Origin: CAVQCT01 sp964520865
GTDB taxonomy: Bacteria > Zixibacteria > MSB-5A5 > GN15 > FEB-12
Length of the DNA stretch: 64,000 nt
Direction of reading: 5' to 3'
NCBI GenBank assembly: GCA_964520865.1
Contig: CAZFOY010000007.1
Span: 21,338 to 85,337 of the forward strand
Below the pieces are notes generated by a model. It worked only from the letters and a program-made list of their open reading frames with translations. It was not told the DNA's origin and made no database searches. The stretch's first letter is position 1, and the number at the start of each line of letters is the position of its first letter. The position numbers were made by a program, and so were the translations under genes. Below, piece after piece: positions 55,942 through 63,255 of the stretch.

Positions 55942-56289
55942 CTATTTCCCTTTCTCGCCTCGTACCAGTCGGATCTGTTTGACCGCACGACCGTACGGAA
56001 AGCTCTTGATTTTATCCAGCAGAGACTCCTGTTTCATGGCCAGCTCCTGCCTCCACGCAGCGTCGTTCACGGCTACATAGAGAACGCCATCTTCGAACTT
56101 AAGCGCTGTCGACACGCGGGCGATTGCCTCGCCGACCAATTCGGGCCAGCGATCCACCACCTGCCACCCGTTGTATTGCTCAGTCAATCCGAGCGAACTG
56201 ATGACGCCGGAGAGCACCGATGAGATGGCAGTCGGGCGACGGTTGCGAGAGCGACGCGGCGACCATGAAGAGTCTGATTTTTCGTACAT
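55942..56289 (-). CDS. dciA: DUF721/DciA family protein
   Basis: 115-aa protein of the DUF721 family, whose member DciA loads the replicative helicase in bacteria that lack DnaC. The core is seen as WQVVDRWPELVGEAIARVS, LKFEDGVLYVAVNDAAWRQE and LLDKIKSFPYGRAVKQIRLV, the common VxxAxWxxEL pattern. An in-frame ATG 21 bases upstream is rejected because the promoter at 56313-56341 would start transcription at about that point. The N-terminus is Arg/Ser-rich and disordered. It precedes gyrB, a classic replication-gene neighbourhood, here without recF. Confidence 0.88.
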   Translation of the reverse strand: MYEKSDSSWSPRRSRNRRPTAISSVLSGVISSLGLTEQYNGWQVVDRWPELVGEAIARVSTALKFEDGVLYVAVNDAAWRQELAMKQESLLDKIKSFPYGRAVKQIRLVRGEKGK

Positions 56290-56312
56290 TTTGCTCAATT
56301 TCCTAATCATTA

Positions 56313-56341
56313 ATTATACACTTTTTTAATCGATCTCGCAA
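56313..56341 (-). promoter_or_regulatory. sigma70-type promoter of dciA-gyrB
   Basis: Minus-strand -35 TTGCGA, 17-base spacer, consensus -10 TATAAT. The start point near 56306 leaves about 16 bases before the chosen dciA ATG, with GGAAA/GAG purines in that stretch. Confidence 0.75.
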
Positions 56342-56446
56342 GTAAAAAACCTAATCTATCTTATTGATTATAAAAGATTTAAGGCGGATTTGGTGGTTTG
56401 TGACACCAGCGGATTGTCGGGCCAATCAGACCGACAAATATGGACT

Positions 56447-56480
56447 GAAAAAGGAAACGACAGGCCGGTCCGGCCTGTCG
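56447..56480 (-). terminator. Probable terminator after the DUF2807 gene
   Basis: Perfect 9-bp arms (CGACAGGCC / GGCCTGTCG) with a five-base centre, followed on the minus strand by TTTCCTTTTTC. Confidence 0.7.
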
Positions 56481-56534
56481 TCTATGAGAGCGCTGTTGTG
56501 GCTATTCAGCCTGGAACGTTGTTGCGAAAATCTT

Positions 56535-57218
56535 TCAATCGGACCGCTTCCGGATACTTCCCGAGCCGGAAATCGAAGTCGAAGCATGGGCCGGATTGCC
56601 GTAGTAGTAGATGCTGCCGCTTCCGCTAATTGATCCATCGAAACTGTCAGTTACGCGGACTCTGACATCACCTGAACCGCTGATGCGCACGCTGGCATTC
56701 TCGGCGATCAGATCTTTCGTGTCAACGTCACCCGAACCCGCAACCCGCACATCGAGATCGCCCACTTTTCCGGCGGCGCGCAGGCTTCCCGATCCTGACA
56801 CGGAATACTCGAAATGATCTTCGTTGAGATTCTCGACTTCGATATCTCCGGAGCCGGACAATTTGATTCGATCAAGCGAGGGGACCGTGATTTCGAAATG
56901 GCAGCCTTTCTCCGACGAAAAGGACTCCCTGGTGCCTATGTGCAGAGTGTGACCGGTAACGTTAGTCTCGATATTGTCTATGAGATTGTCGTCGAATGTC
57001 ATCGCGACTTTCTGTTCGCCACCGACGTTGACATGGATGTCAAACGATCCCGATGACCTGATTTCGGTAAAAGGGGGAAGATTCAATTCCACCGTCTTCA
57101 TATCGCCGGATCCTTTTTCGGAATGTCCGAACATGTTGAAGAATCCGTCGCCATAGGACGGAATCGAGGCGAAGACGACCAACGCACCGACAGCTATCGC
57201 GAGCACACCTTTTCTCAT
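56535..57218 (-). CDS. DUF2807 (GIN-domain) exported protein
   Basis: 227-aa protein with a signal peptide (GVLAIAVGALVVFASIPSYG) and a DUF2807 'GIN' beta-helix head domain. The repeat units each carry an SGSG/AGSG turn: LSGSGDIEV, SVSGSGSLRA, RVAGSGDVDT, RISGSGDVRV and GSISGSGSIYYYG, spaced about every 18-20 residues. Residues 40-95 form the first strand block (FTEIRSSGSFDIHVNVG). Such domains occur in adhesin-like and lipoprotein-like surface proteins of Bacteroidetes-type bacteria; function here is unproven. The ATG with GGAGGAG upstream is preferred to the earlier ATG. Confidence 0.9.
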   Translation of the reverse strand: MRKGVLAIAVGALVVFASIPSYGDGFFNMFGHSEKGSGDMKTVELNLPPFTEIRSSGSFDIHVNVGGEQKVAMTFDDNLIDNIETNVTGHTLHIGTRESFSSEKGCHFEITVPSLDRIKLSGSGDIEVENLNEDHFEYSVSGSGSLRAAGKVGDLDVRVAGSGDVDTKDLIAENASVRISGSGDVRVRVTDSFDGSISGSGSIYYYGNPAHASTSISGSGSIRKRSD

Positions 57219-57317
57219 CTGCTCCTCCATTGATTTCTTTCCTTTTGATTAACTTACGTGCGGTCAATCGAAAGGTTGCCGGAATAATCGCAGCCGGTCC
57301 GAAGGCTGCAAAGAGAA

Positions 57318-57345
57318 CGGGACCGAAATGGATACTTCGGTCCCG
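57318..57345 (-). terminator. Possible terminator after the zinc-ribbon gene
   Basis: A 10-bp stem (CGGGACCGAA / TTCGGTCCCG) with an eight-base loop lies downstream of the minus-strand gene ending at 57370. The tail TTCTCTTT is imperfect. Confidence 0.5.
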
Positions 57346-57369
57346 GTGATTTCGTAGTGTCCCGAGTTG

Positions 57370-57825
57370 TCAGCGCGGTTCGTACGTCAGGTGATCTACC
57401 GATTTGAGCTTCTTACGGTTGGGGTGCTTGTGAGAGGGGATATAGAAGTCGGGACCCTCGCGACGGCGCAGGCGGATAGTGTAGTCCTGACATCCCTGAC
57501 ATCGCCGAATCTTCCCCAGTGCTTCCTTCTTGATCCTTCTTCGGCGCGTGTGCGTGGGGGCGTAGATCGGCCGGTCGATTATGCGGAATCCCTTGGTCGG
57601 ATCGTCGTCATCGTGGAATTTGACACCGGCGATGATATTGTCCGTGCCGTCTTCGTAGAGCGTGGCGCCGGGGCATTCGATAAAAACGTACCCGTCATCT
57701 GCCTGTTCTTCGATAAATATCCGTGAATCTTCGATATCTTTTGTGTTGCAATGGACGCAAATCCAAAGGCCTTCTTTTTTCATCAGGTCACGGCCGCAGT
57801 TAATACAAGAGCGAGTCTCTTCCAT
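57370..57825 (-). CDS. Zinc-ribbon protein, 151 aa
   Basis: Unnamed protein with an N-terminal zinc ribbon: CINC at residues 7-10 and CVHC at 23-26. A further CQGC pair near residue 109 is followed by basic, aromatic segments (IRLRRREGPDFYIPSHKH). The middle is acidic (KFHDDDDPTKG) and holds the beta-like IFIEEQADDGYVFIECPGA. Only two Cys in the second pair argue for a site shared with His (SHKH) or none. It may bind nucleic acid or protein; no known family was recognised. AAAGGA precedes the ATG. Confidence 0.65.
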   Translation of the reverse strand: MEETRSCINCGRDLMKKEGLWICVHCNTKDIEDSRIFIEEQADDGYVFIECPGATLYEDGTDNIIAGVKFHDDDDPTKGFRIIDRPIYAPTHTRRRRIKKEALGKIRRCQGCQDYTIRLRRREGPDFYIPSHKHPNRKKLKSVDHLTYEPR

Positions 57826-57971
57826 GCTGATTGTCCTTTTAACTGTATCCTTCGATAGATCTGTTTACCGGAAGGATGGGTCTTCGTGGTTTCAGCCGGG
57901 AGAGTGCAACCGGTCTGCCGTCGGGAGTTCTGCTGTGTATTTTGTTTTGTGGCAATGAGTTGCAATGAGAA

Positions 57972-58000
57972 GGCCGGTCTGGCGTTTTGCCAAACCGGCC
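57972..58000 (-). terminator. Possible terminator after the 111-aa gene
   Basis: Stem GGCCGGT / ACCGGCC plus an inner TGGC / GCCA with a GTTTT loop, located 34 bases downstream of the stop of the minus-strand pair. The following sequence TTCTCATT is only partly T-rich, so termination is likely but not certain. Confidence 0.5.
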
Positions 58001-58033
58001 GAAACTATAGGAATATCTCAATGATCTGTTGTC

Positions 58034-58369
58034 TCAGCCCTTAAACAGAAGCACCATCGAGCATAGAGTTACCGAAACCGGCAGCAAGGCAGCAAATGAA
58101 TACGGGGCGAAGAGAGAGACACCAAAGGCTAACGCAACAGAGGGTATGACGAGGAATTTGAGGGTTGAGATAGTCAGTTTGGCAATCCGCGAGGCGACAA
58201 AGACGATCAAAGCGGCGGTAGCGATATAGGCGGCATAGAGGCCGTTCTGACCGAAATTGTCAAGGATGAGTTGCCGTATGCTCTCGAATATGCTCGTGAC
58301 TGTCGAAGCCTGAGCAGATGCCTTCTCCGCCAGGGTCTGGACCTGCGATATGAGGCTACCACTCAACAT
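58034..58369 (-). CDS. Small membrane protein, 111 aa
   Basis: Unrecognised. An amphipathic N-terminal helix (QVQTLAEKASAQASTVTSIF) leads to two or three hydrophobic segments (GLYAAYIATAALIVFVASRI, STLKFLVIPSVALAFGVSLF and ALLPVSVTLCSMVLLF). It overlaps the preceding 77-aa gene by fourteen bases, so the two are coupled. The pattern of alternating small residues suggests a bundle of helices in the membrane. Function unknown. Confidence 0.6.
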   Translation of the reverse strand: MLSGSLISQVQTLAEKASAQASTVTSIFESIRQLILDNFGQNGLYAAYIATAALIVFVASRIAKLTISTLKFLVIPSVALAFGVSLFAPYSFAALLPVSVTLCSMVLLFKG

Positions 58370-58589
58370 CTTCGTTCTCCTCCAGCGGTTCTATAGTCAG
58401 CGAGGACTCCCCGACCCGGGTAAGACCTTCCATCCTTCGCGTCAGGAAATTCTTCGAAGTAATCCACTGATGCGACAATTCAAGGATCTCCCCCTGATCC
58501 ATATCGGTTTCCCAATCGAGAACGACCTGATCAATGTTCTTGTCGTCCACAACCAGATCATCCATCGTCAGCACAAACTTCACTTTCAT
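58356..58589 (-). CDS. Small acidic protein, 77 aa
   Basis: Unrecognised soluble protein, overlapping the following membrane-protein gene. It is acidic (MDDLVVDDKNIDQVVLDWE, MDQGEILELSHQW), with a beta-alternating C-terminal part (RVGESSLTIEPLEENEDVEW). The ATG has AGGACGG upstream. Pairing with the 111-aa gene by overlap, and joint isolation between two non-coding gaps, support its being real. Function unknown. Confidence 0.6.
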   Translation of the reverse strand: MKVKFVLTMDDLVVDDKNIDQVVLDWETDMDQGEILELSHQWITSKNFLTRRMEGLTRVGESSLTIEPLEENEDVEW

Positions 58590-58802
58590 AACGTACCGTC
58601 CTGTGGCTTAGCTGATTCTTTTTCGTTCCACCGGGGTAAGTGCAAGCGAAATGCCGCAACCGCTCAGGAATCTTCAATCTGCGTTCAAGTGTTTAGCTTG
58701 TAATGACTTAACGTTTGAAAAAGGAGGCGGGAAAAGGATCATTCGGGTATCGTGTAGATAATCAAGAGAAAATTGTATGGGCGGGAACCCACAGGCTGGG
58801 GG

Positions 58803-58839
58803 CTAAAATTAAACCCGACGGGAGGTTAGTCCGCCGGGT
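58803..58839 (-). terminator. Terminator of the minus-strand unit at 58.8-59.3 kb
   Basis: Minus-strand stem ACCCG-G/C-CGG paired with CCG-CGGGT around a nine-base loop, followed by TTTAATTTTAG. It has the features of an intrinsic terminator and lies 109 bases after the stop of the broken gene at 58948. Confidence 0.6.
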
Positions 58840-58947
58840 CTTCGTATTACGGAATTCAGTTTGCAGCGTTGTTTTGACCCTGGGAACAAAGACCGCCTTC
58901 CACCGATTTCTCCGGGCGTTCAACTTTATCACCCGAAGGTCCGCGGT

Positions 58948-59205
58948 TTAATTGAAGGTGTGACCGAATGGGTCATTCCGTGACCCGCTTATGATGTACC
59001 GGCTGTCTTTAGGATCGAAACAAGCGCCGCCGCAGTCATAGAGAATAATCTCTCTGGTGTCCGCGTTGACAGTCCCTCCCGGATTGTCTCGGCGGACTTA
59101 TAGATACATACGCGACCCTCCATTGTTATTGGTTCACCTTCAGGCGGATCGGGGTTCTTATCTATTTCTACAAAAGTACGTATCTCTCAGACTGATTGTA
59201 TGCAT
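58948..59205 (-). pseudogene. Broken short gene (two frame changes), 85 codons when repaired
   Basis: Three frames on the minus strand hold successive protein-like pieces: MHTISLRDTYF, then VEIDKNPDPPEGEPITMEG through YKSAETIRE, then GTVNADTREIILYDCGGACF through NDPFGHTFN. Removing one T from a TTTT run near 59174 and adding one G to the GGG run near 59074 joins them into one 85-codon frame. The pieces have ordinary amino-acid composition, unlike the surrounding frames. It has its own promoter and terminator but no clear ribosome-binding site. It is either a decayed gene or a real gene with sequencing errors at two homopolymers. No family recognised. Confidence 0.5.
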
Positions 59206-59265
59206 CGATTGGCGGGAAGGATGGTGAAGTTAGTTTGCGAAGGTCCGGACTATACCTCCATCTGC

Positions 59266-59294
59266 AGTATACCGGTCAGCCAAATTCTTGTCAA
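59266..59294 (-). promoter_or_regulatory. sigma70-type promoter of the 58.8-59.3 kb unit
   Basis: Minus-strand -35 TTGACA, 17-base spacer, -10 TATACT: the best-matching promoter pair on this stretch and identical in hexamers and spacing to the DUF502 promoter at 9744. Start point near 59259. Confidence 0.65.
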
Positions 59295-59478
59295 GGAAAA
59301 CAACGAAGGACGCATTCTCTGTGGCCGATCCGGCGCGCGTGGACAGACAACTGATCGGGAAAAGGGGACTTTGCCAATCGACATTGACCACTTATCAGCC
59401 AACCGCTCTCATTATGCCGGTGTCCGGTAACAACTTTCTTGATTCCGGAGCTCAACGAAGCTATTCCGGAGGACGTAT

Positions 59479-59508
59479 TTGGCGTATATTGCTGAAGGCG
59501 AGTATAAG
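59479..59508 (+). promoter_or_regulatory. Possible promoter of lepB-hemW
   Basis: -35 TTGGCG, 18-base spacer, -10 TATAAG, with a start near 59515 and thus a leader of about 128 bases. Confidence 0.45.
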
Positions 59509-59514
59509 CAGTAA

Positions 59515-59643
59515 CGGTTGAGATTCGGCGGATCAGCCAGGATCCGTTCCGACCCTCTAAGTTGCTTATGGCAGGCCGATTATGGAGATTTCACGCCCCC
59601 CGGCCCTAAAGTCCGGTGGGGATAAACCGATAACTCTTAAGGT
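59515..59643 (+). promoter_or_regulatory. Structured leader before lepB
   Basis: About 130 bases between the possible promoter and the lepB ATG. It contains two hairpins: CGGATC-AGCCAG-GATCCG (59529-59546) and a longer one with arms CCCCCCGG / CCGGTGGGG (59596-59621). The ribosome-binding site (TTAAGG) is weak. No known riboswitch consensus was recognised. Confidence 0.3.
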
Positions 59644-60369
59644 ATGGAGCAAGACTTTCTCATCCAGGAGATAACCAGGTCCGAGCGCAATAAGGAAGCC
59701 CGGAAAGTCCTTGAGCAGCGAGATCATAAGCCGCTCTGGCGTGAATACGTCGAAACGGCCGTGATCGCCCTCGTTGCCGCGATCCTTCTGCGCATCTTTG
59801 TCGTCTCGGCCTATCGCGTCAGTTCATCGTCGATGGAAGACGCACTCCTCGAAGGGGATTACATCTTTGTCAACAAATTGGCCTATGATTACGGGAGCGA
59901 TCCGAAGGTTGGCGATATTATCGTTTTCAAATATCCCAACAACCCGGAAAAGGAATTCATTAAACGGATCATCGCTCTGCCGAATCAGACCGTTCAGATC
60001 GCGGACAAAGTAGTGTATGTCGATGAAGAAGTGGCCAAGATACCGGTCTACGTCAAGTTTATGGACAAGCGAATTATTCCGGGGGATCTTTCCTTCCGGG
60101 ACAATTTCGGACCGTACAAAGTGCCGCCGGAAGAATACTTCGTGCTCGGTGATAATCGCGATGACAGCCGTGACAGCAGATTCTGGGGGACGGTGCCGCG
60201 CGAGAATATCATCGGCAAGGCAGTATTCGTCTACTGGTCATGGACTCCCGATGAGAAGGCCCCCGGCTGGGGATTTCCGTACATTATCGATGCGTTCGAG
60301 TGGTTCGGGTACGCGGCATTCAATTTCCCGTCCCATATCCGCTGGGAACGCCTCGGTACTTCCCTCTAA
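59644..60369 (+). CDS. lepB: Signal peptidase I
   Basis: 241-aa membrane protease that removes signal peptides from secreted proteins. One transmembrane helix (VIALVAAILLRIFVVSAY, residues 40-57) is followed by the catalytic serine in RVSSSSMEDALLEGD (Ser63), the general-base lysine in EFIKRIIALP (Lys107) and box E, GDNRDDSRDSRFWG. Active site and substrate face the periplasm. It overlaps or abuts hemW, whose ATG lies two bases after the stop, so the two share a transcript. Confidence 0.96.
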   Translation: MEQDFLIQEITRSERNKEARKVLEQRDHKPLWREYVETAVIALVAAILLRIFVVSAYRVSSSSMEDALLEGDYIFVNKLAYDYGSDPKVGDIIVFKYPNNPEKEFIKRIIALPNQTVQIADKVVYVDEEVAKIPVYVKFMDKRIIPGDLSFRDNFGPYKVPPEEYFVLGDNRDDSRDSRFWGTVPRENIIGKAVFVYWSWTPDEKAPGWGFPYIIDAFEWFGYAAFNFPSHIRWERLGTSL

Positions 60370-60371
60370 CA

Positions 60372-61511
60372 ATGCCGTTTTCCCTCTACGTACATTTTCC
60401 CTTCTGTTCGAATAAGTGCTCGTACTGCGATTTCTATAAAGAGCTGTACGACCGCTCGATCGAAAAGAGATTTTTCGAAGCCCTCCGTATCGAGACGGAA
60501 CTTGCCGCCGAGCAGTTCGAGTCGCCCGATCGGGAGATCGGAACAATCTTCGTTGGCGGCGGAACACCCTCGCTGATGAATCTCGATTCGTTTGCCGGAT
60601 GGCTGGAACAGGTGAAGCGGCTCTTCTATCTTCCGGCAGGGATTGAATTTTCGGTCGAGACGAACCCCGAATCGGTGCGGCTCGACAATCTGAAACGCCT
60701 CCAGGAGCTGGGCGTTAACCGTCCGGTGTTCGGTGTTCAGTCGTTTCAAACTAAATTACTGAAACTGCTTAATCGACGGCATATCCCGCATCATAGTCAA
60801 CGGGCGGTCTACTTCGCCAATGTTCTCGGCTTCACGAATTTCGGCGTCGACATCATATTCGGTTTGCCCGGGCAAACGACCCGGATGTTGGCCAAGGATC
60901 TCGATCAAATTATCGATATGGACCCGCCTCATATCTCTTTCTATCAACTCACGGTGGAAGAGGGAACGCCACTCGCCCACAAGGTGGAAGCTGGTGAGCT
61001 GAGAATTCCCGATCAGGAACTAATGTTGGCCATGTATCGGGGCGGGTACGATCAGCTGGCCGAGGCCGGGTATGTGCGGTATGAGGTGTCGTCGTTCGCC
61101 AAACCAGGATTCGAATGCAGGCACAATCAGGCGTACTGGGACGGCACGGAGTATCTCGGTCTGGGACCCTCGGCGCATTCATTCGTCAACGGTCAGAGAT
61201 TTCTCAATGTCGAGAATGTCGACGAGTATCTCGACTCGCTCAAAGCCGGGAAGCTCCCGAGAGTGTTCGATGAATCCGGCCTTGAGGAACGGATGGTGGA
61301 GGCTATAATGCTGGGTCTTCGGACAAGCCGTGGAGTCAGTCATGCGTCGTTCGCGCGAAGGTTCGGACGGCCGCTCGAAGATCGTCTCGACAATGAACAG
61401 TACAACCATCTTCGCGAATCGGGGCATCTCATCGAGGATCGCACAGGTATCCGTTTATCGGAGTCGGGGTTCTATCTGGCCGACGAAATCACCCGCAGAT
61501 TGTTGAAATAG
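60372..61511 (+). CDS. hemW: HemW-type radical SAM protein
   Basis: 379-aa member of the oxygen-independent coproporphyrinogen oxidase-like family, close to HemW, now considered a heme chaperone. It begins MPFSLYVHFPFC; the cluster motif is CSNKCSYCDFY (Cys12, Cys16, Cys19). It is followed by VGGGTPSLM, the RPVFGVQSF and VDIIFGLPGQT segments, and the HNQAYWDGTEYLGLGPSAHS motif typical of HemW. It lacks the extra C-terminal features and the Cys of true HemN (CxxxCxxCxC). The ATG follows the lepB stop by two bases without a ribosome-binding site, so translational coupling is likely. Confidence 0.92.
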   Translation: MPFSLYVHFPFCSNKCSYCDFYKELYDRSIEKRFFEALRIETELAAEQFESPDREIGTIFVGGGTPSLMNLDSFAGWLEQVKRLFYLPAGIEFSVETNPESVRLDNLKRLQELGVNRPVFGVQSFQTKLLKLLNRRHIPHHSQRAVYFANVLGFTNFGVDIIFGLPGQTTRMLAKDLDQIIDMDPPHISFYQLTVEEGTPLAHKVEAGELRIPDQELMLAMYRGGYDQLAEAGYVRYEVSSFAKPGFECRHNQAYWDGTEYLGLGPSAHSFVNGQRFLNVENVDEYLDSLKAGKLPRVFDESGLEERMVEAIMLGLRTSRGVSHASFARRFGRPLEDRLDNEQYNHLRESGHLIEDRTGIRLSESGFYLADEITRRLLK

Positions 61512-61813
61512 ACTCCCAGGCATGTTCACTACTTCGTAGGCCCGACGATTCCTATCGCCGGGTGTAGCACGTAGGCCGAAAGAATGCATCTTGACGCAGG
61601 TCGGTGTTCCGATGGAACAGACCAAATTCATGGGTTGGGCGAAGGAGAAACCCGACATCGGACTCGAAGAAGAAACCCGCCTAATAACAAAGATGAGATT
61701 GCGATGGCTGTCCCGCCTAACCGGCGTGAAGTACACCTCACAAGGATTTCTTCTCCGCCAGCTACCCCGAAAAATGCTTGTGCCGTGTTCAAAAGCGGGC
61801 CTATATTCGTCAC
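61512..61813. other. Intergenic region between hemW and tadA
   Basis: About 300 bases. A hairpin with arms CCCGACGA / TCGCCGGG (61541-61562) lies 30 bases after hemW but has no T tract. Short frames on the plus strand have no convincing start signals and run into tadA out of frame. Nothing else was recognised apart from the promoter at 61778. Confidence 0.4.
61778..61807 (+). promoter_or_regulatory. Possible promoter of tadA
   Basis: -35 TTGTGC, 18-base spacer, -10 TATATT. The predicted start falls at or next to the tadA ATG at 61814, suggesting a leaderless transcript if this is the true start codon. Confidence 0.4.
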
Positions 61814-62290
61814 ATGACACCGGAGAAATACATCCATTTCATGGAAATCGCCTATCGCGAGGCGGAGCAGGCGTACGAGAAAGGTGAAGTTCCGGTCGGC
61901 GCAGTGGTGGTGTTCGATGAAAAGGTGATCGGTCGCGGATTCAACCAGACCGAGTCGCTGCACGATGCCACTGCGCATGCGGAGATCATTGCCCTCTCGG
62001 CCGCCTACAACCGGATCGGCGACTGGCGGCTGGACAACTGTTATCTGTTCTCGACTCTGGAGCCGTGCGCCATGTGTGCCGGGGCCGCCATTCTCTCCCG
62101 GATCAAGACGATCGTATTCGGCGCCCATGATCCCAAATTCGGCGCCTGCGGCTCGATCTTCAACCTCCCGACCGAAAAGAAGCTCAATCACAATATCGAG
62201 ATCGTGAGCGGCGTCATGGCCGACACGATCGCCGATCTGATGAAAGATTTCTTTCGCCAGGTTCGGACCAACAAGGAGAGGGTCAATTGA
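61814..62290 (+). CDS. tadA: tRNA-specific adenosine deaminase
   Basis: 158-aa enzyme that deaminates A34 of tRNA-Arg(ACG) to inosine. The zinc deaminase motifs are complete: TAHAEIIALSAA (zinc ligand His and catalytic Glu) and LEPCAMCAGAAI (two zinc Cys). The N-terminus MTPEKYIHFMEIAYREAEQA leads to GEVPVGAVVV, as in other TadA. The ATG is preferred over an in-frame TTG twelve codons upstream; there is no ribosome-binding site, and a second ATG at 61841 is possible. It overlaps the next gene by four bases (TTGA). Confidence 0.95.
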   Translation: MTPEKYIHFMEIAYREAEQAYEKGEVPVGAVVVFDEKVIGRGFNQTESLHDATAHAEIIALSAAYNRIGDWRLDNCYLFSTLEPCAMCAGAAILSRIKTIVFGAHDPKFGACGSIFNLPTEKKLNHNIEIVSGVMADTIADLMKDFFRQVRTNKERVN

Positions 62291-62748
62291 TCGACGGCAT
62301 GTCGAACGAGGGTCCGTTACGGATCGCACGAATCCTGGCGGTGGGGATAATGGGGCTGGCGCCGCTGGTCTTTATCGCGTTCGCGTTCGCCGTCAGTCCC
62401 CCAAGCTCGATCGATCCGGGTGGAGCGAAGATGCTCCTGTATATCCTGCTTATGGTTGCGATTATTACACCGCTGCTTTATCAGGTGATCGAACGGTCGC
62501 GAATCAGCACCTACAAGATGCTCGGCGACAAATCGAAAATGACTCCCGGGCAGATGTACCTCACGCTGCAGATTATCCGCTTCGCTCTTACCGAATCAAT
62601 TTTCATATTCGCGGTAATCGTCTATTTCGTCACCGGGCGGCAGGACTGGTTCTGGGATTTCTACCCGATCGGGATCGTCTGGGTCGTGCTTGCCTGGCCG
62701 ACGAGGTCGAAGTTCGAGACGTTCATGCAGAAAGTGCAGATGCCGTGA
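62287..62748 (+). CDS. Four-helix membrane protein, first of a tandem triplet
   Basis: 153-aa protein with four predicted transmembrane helices: a pair near residues 13-36 and 49-66, and a pair near 95-115 and 120-138. It uses a TTG start overlapping the tadA stop, supported by AAGGAG eight bases upstream; an ATG twelve bases later lacks one. It resembles the next two genes in length, topology and the C-terminal pattern (FYPIGIVWVVLAWPTRSKFE). No family was recognised. Function unknown. Confidence 0.75.
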   Translation: MIDGMSNEGPLRIARILAVGIMGLAPLVFIAFAFAVSPPSSIDPGGAKMLLYILLMVAIITPLLYQVIERSRISTYKMLGDKSKMTPGQMYLTLQIIRFALTESIFIFAVIVYFVTGRQDWFWDFYPIGIVWVVLAWPTRSKFETFMQKVQMP

Positions 62749-62778
62749 GCGGAGGAATCCGCTAAGGAGGATGATGAT

Positions 62779-63255
62779 ATGACACTGTCGGACGAAAAGA
62801 AAAAGGAACTGCGGAAGGATCGGATCACCGCCATGTTCTTCACGGTTGTGCTGCTAATCTTCTTTCCGATCGTTCTGATTTGCATGAAGTATTACAATCT
62901 TCTGCCGCTGATTCAGGCGAATCCGAAAGTGGTCAAGACGGTGTTCTATATTCTCCTGATCTATGCGATCGGCGCCCCTCTGCTGATGCCGTTTATCGAA
63001 AATCGGATGATCGCCGCACGTCGCAAGACCAGGCTGCTGGCGGGGCGGTCCGACGGTCAGACGTACGTAAATATACAGATACAGCGGATTGCGATGGCGG
63101 CGGTATCGTATGTCTTCGGAGCTTTCATGTTCGCCGTTTCGCAGAGCGAGTTCCGGTTCTGGTGCTTTTTTGTGATAGGGATATTCTGGACGGTCCGTTT
63201 CTGGCCGACCGAATTGAAACTGGAAAGATTTTTGGAAAAGGTGGAATCGCCATGA
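62779..63255 (+). CDS. Four-helix membrane protein, second of a tandem triplet
   Basis: 158-aa protein with AAGGAGG upstream of the ATG. Same layout as its neighbours: a short charged N-terminus (MTLSDEKKKELRKDRI), helix pair, a basic hydrophilic loop (ENRMIAARRKTRLLAGRS), helix pair, then FFVIGIFWTVRFWPTELKLE. The QTYVNIQIQRIAMAAVSYVF segment aligns with QMYLTLQIIRFALTESIFIF of the first gene, pointing to duplication. It overlaps the third gene by four bases. Function unknown. Confidence 0.78.
   Translation: MTLSDEKKKELRKDRITAMFFTVVLLIFFPIVLICMKYYNLLPLIQANPKVVKTVFYILLIYAIGAPLLMPFIENRMIAARRKTRLLAGRSDGQTYVNIQIQRIAMAAVSYVFGAFMFAVSQSEFRFWCFFVIGIFWTVRFWPTELKLERFLEKVESP

Noticed and set aside
58715..58951. 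Plus-strand frame of 78 codons between the small pair and the broken gene
   Set aside because: Starts with a TTG; AAGGAGG lies inside it rather than before it. It crosses the terminator hairpin of the minus-strand unit and resembles no protein.
58800..59260. Minus-strand unit considered as RNase P RNA because of a GGAGGTATAGTCCGGAC stretch
   Set aside because: Only this short piece resembles the RNase P core; the ACAGAAA and other universal segments are missing.
59200..59430. Plus-strand frame of 76 codons, antisense to the promoter of the broken gene
   Set aside because: No ribosome-binding site. It lies opposite the best promoter in the region, and amino-acid composition is irregular.
61591..61887. 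Frame of 98 codons upstream of and overlapping tadA
   Set aside because: It overlaps the conserved tadA start in another frame by 74 bases and has a TTG start. The last third is plainly a shadow of tadA.
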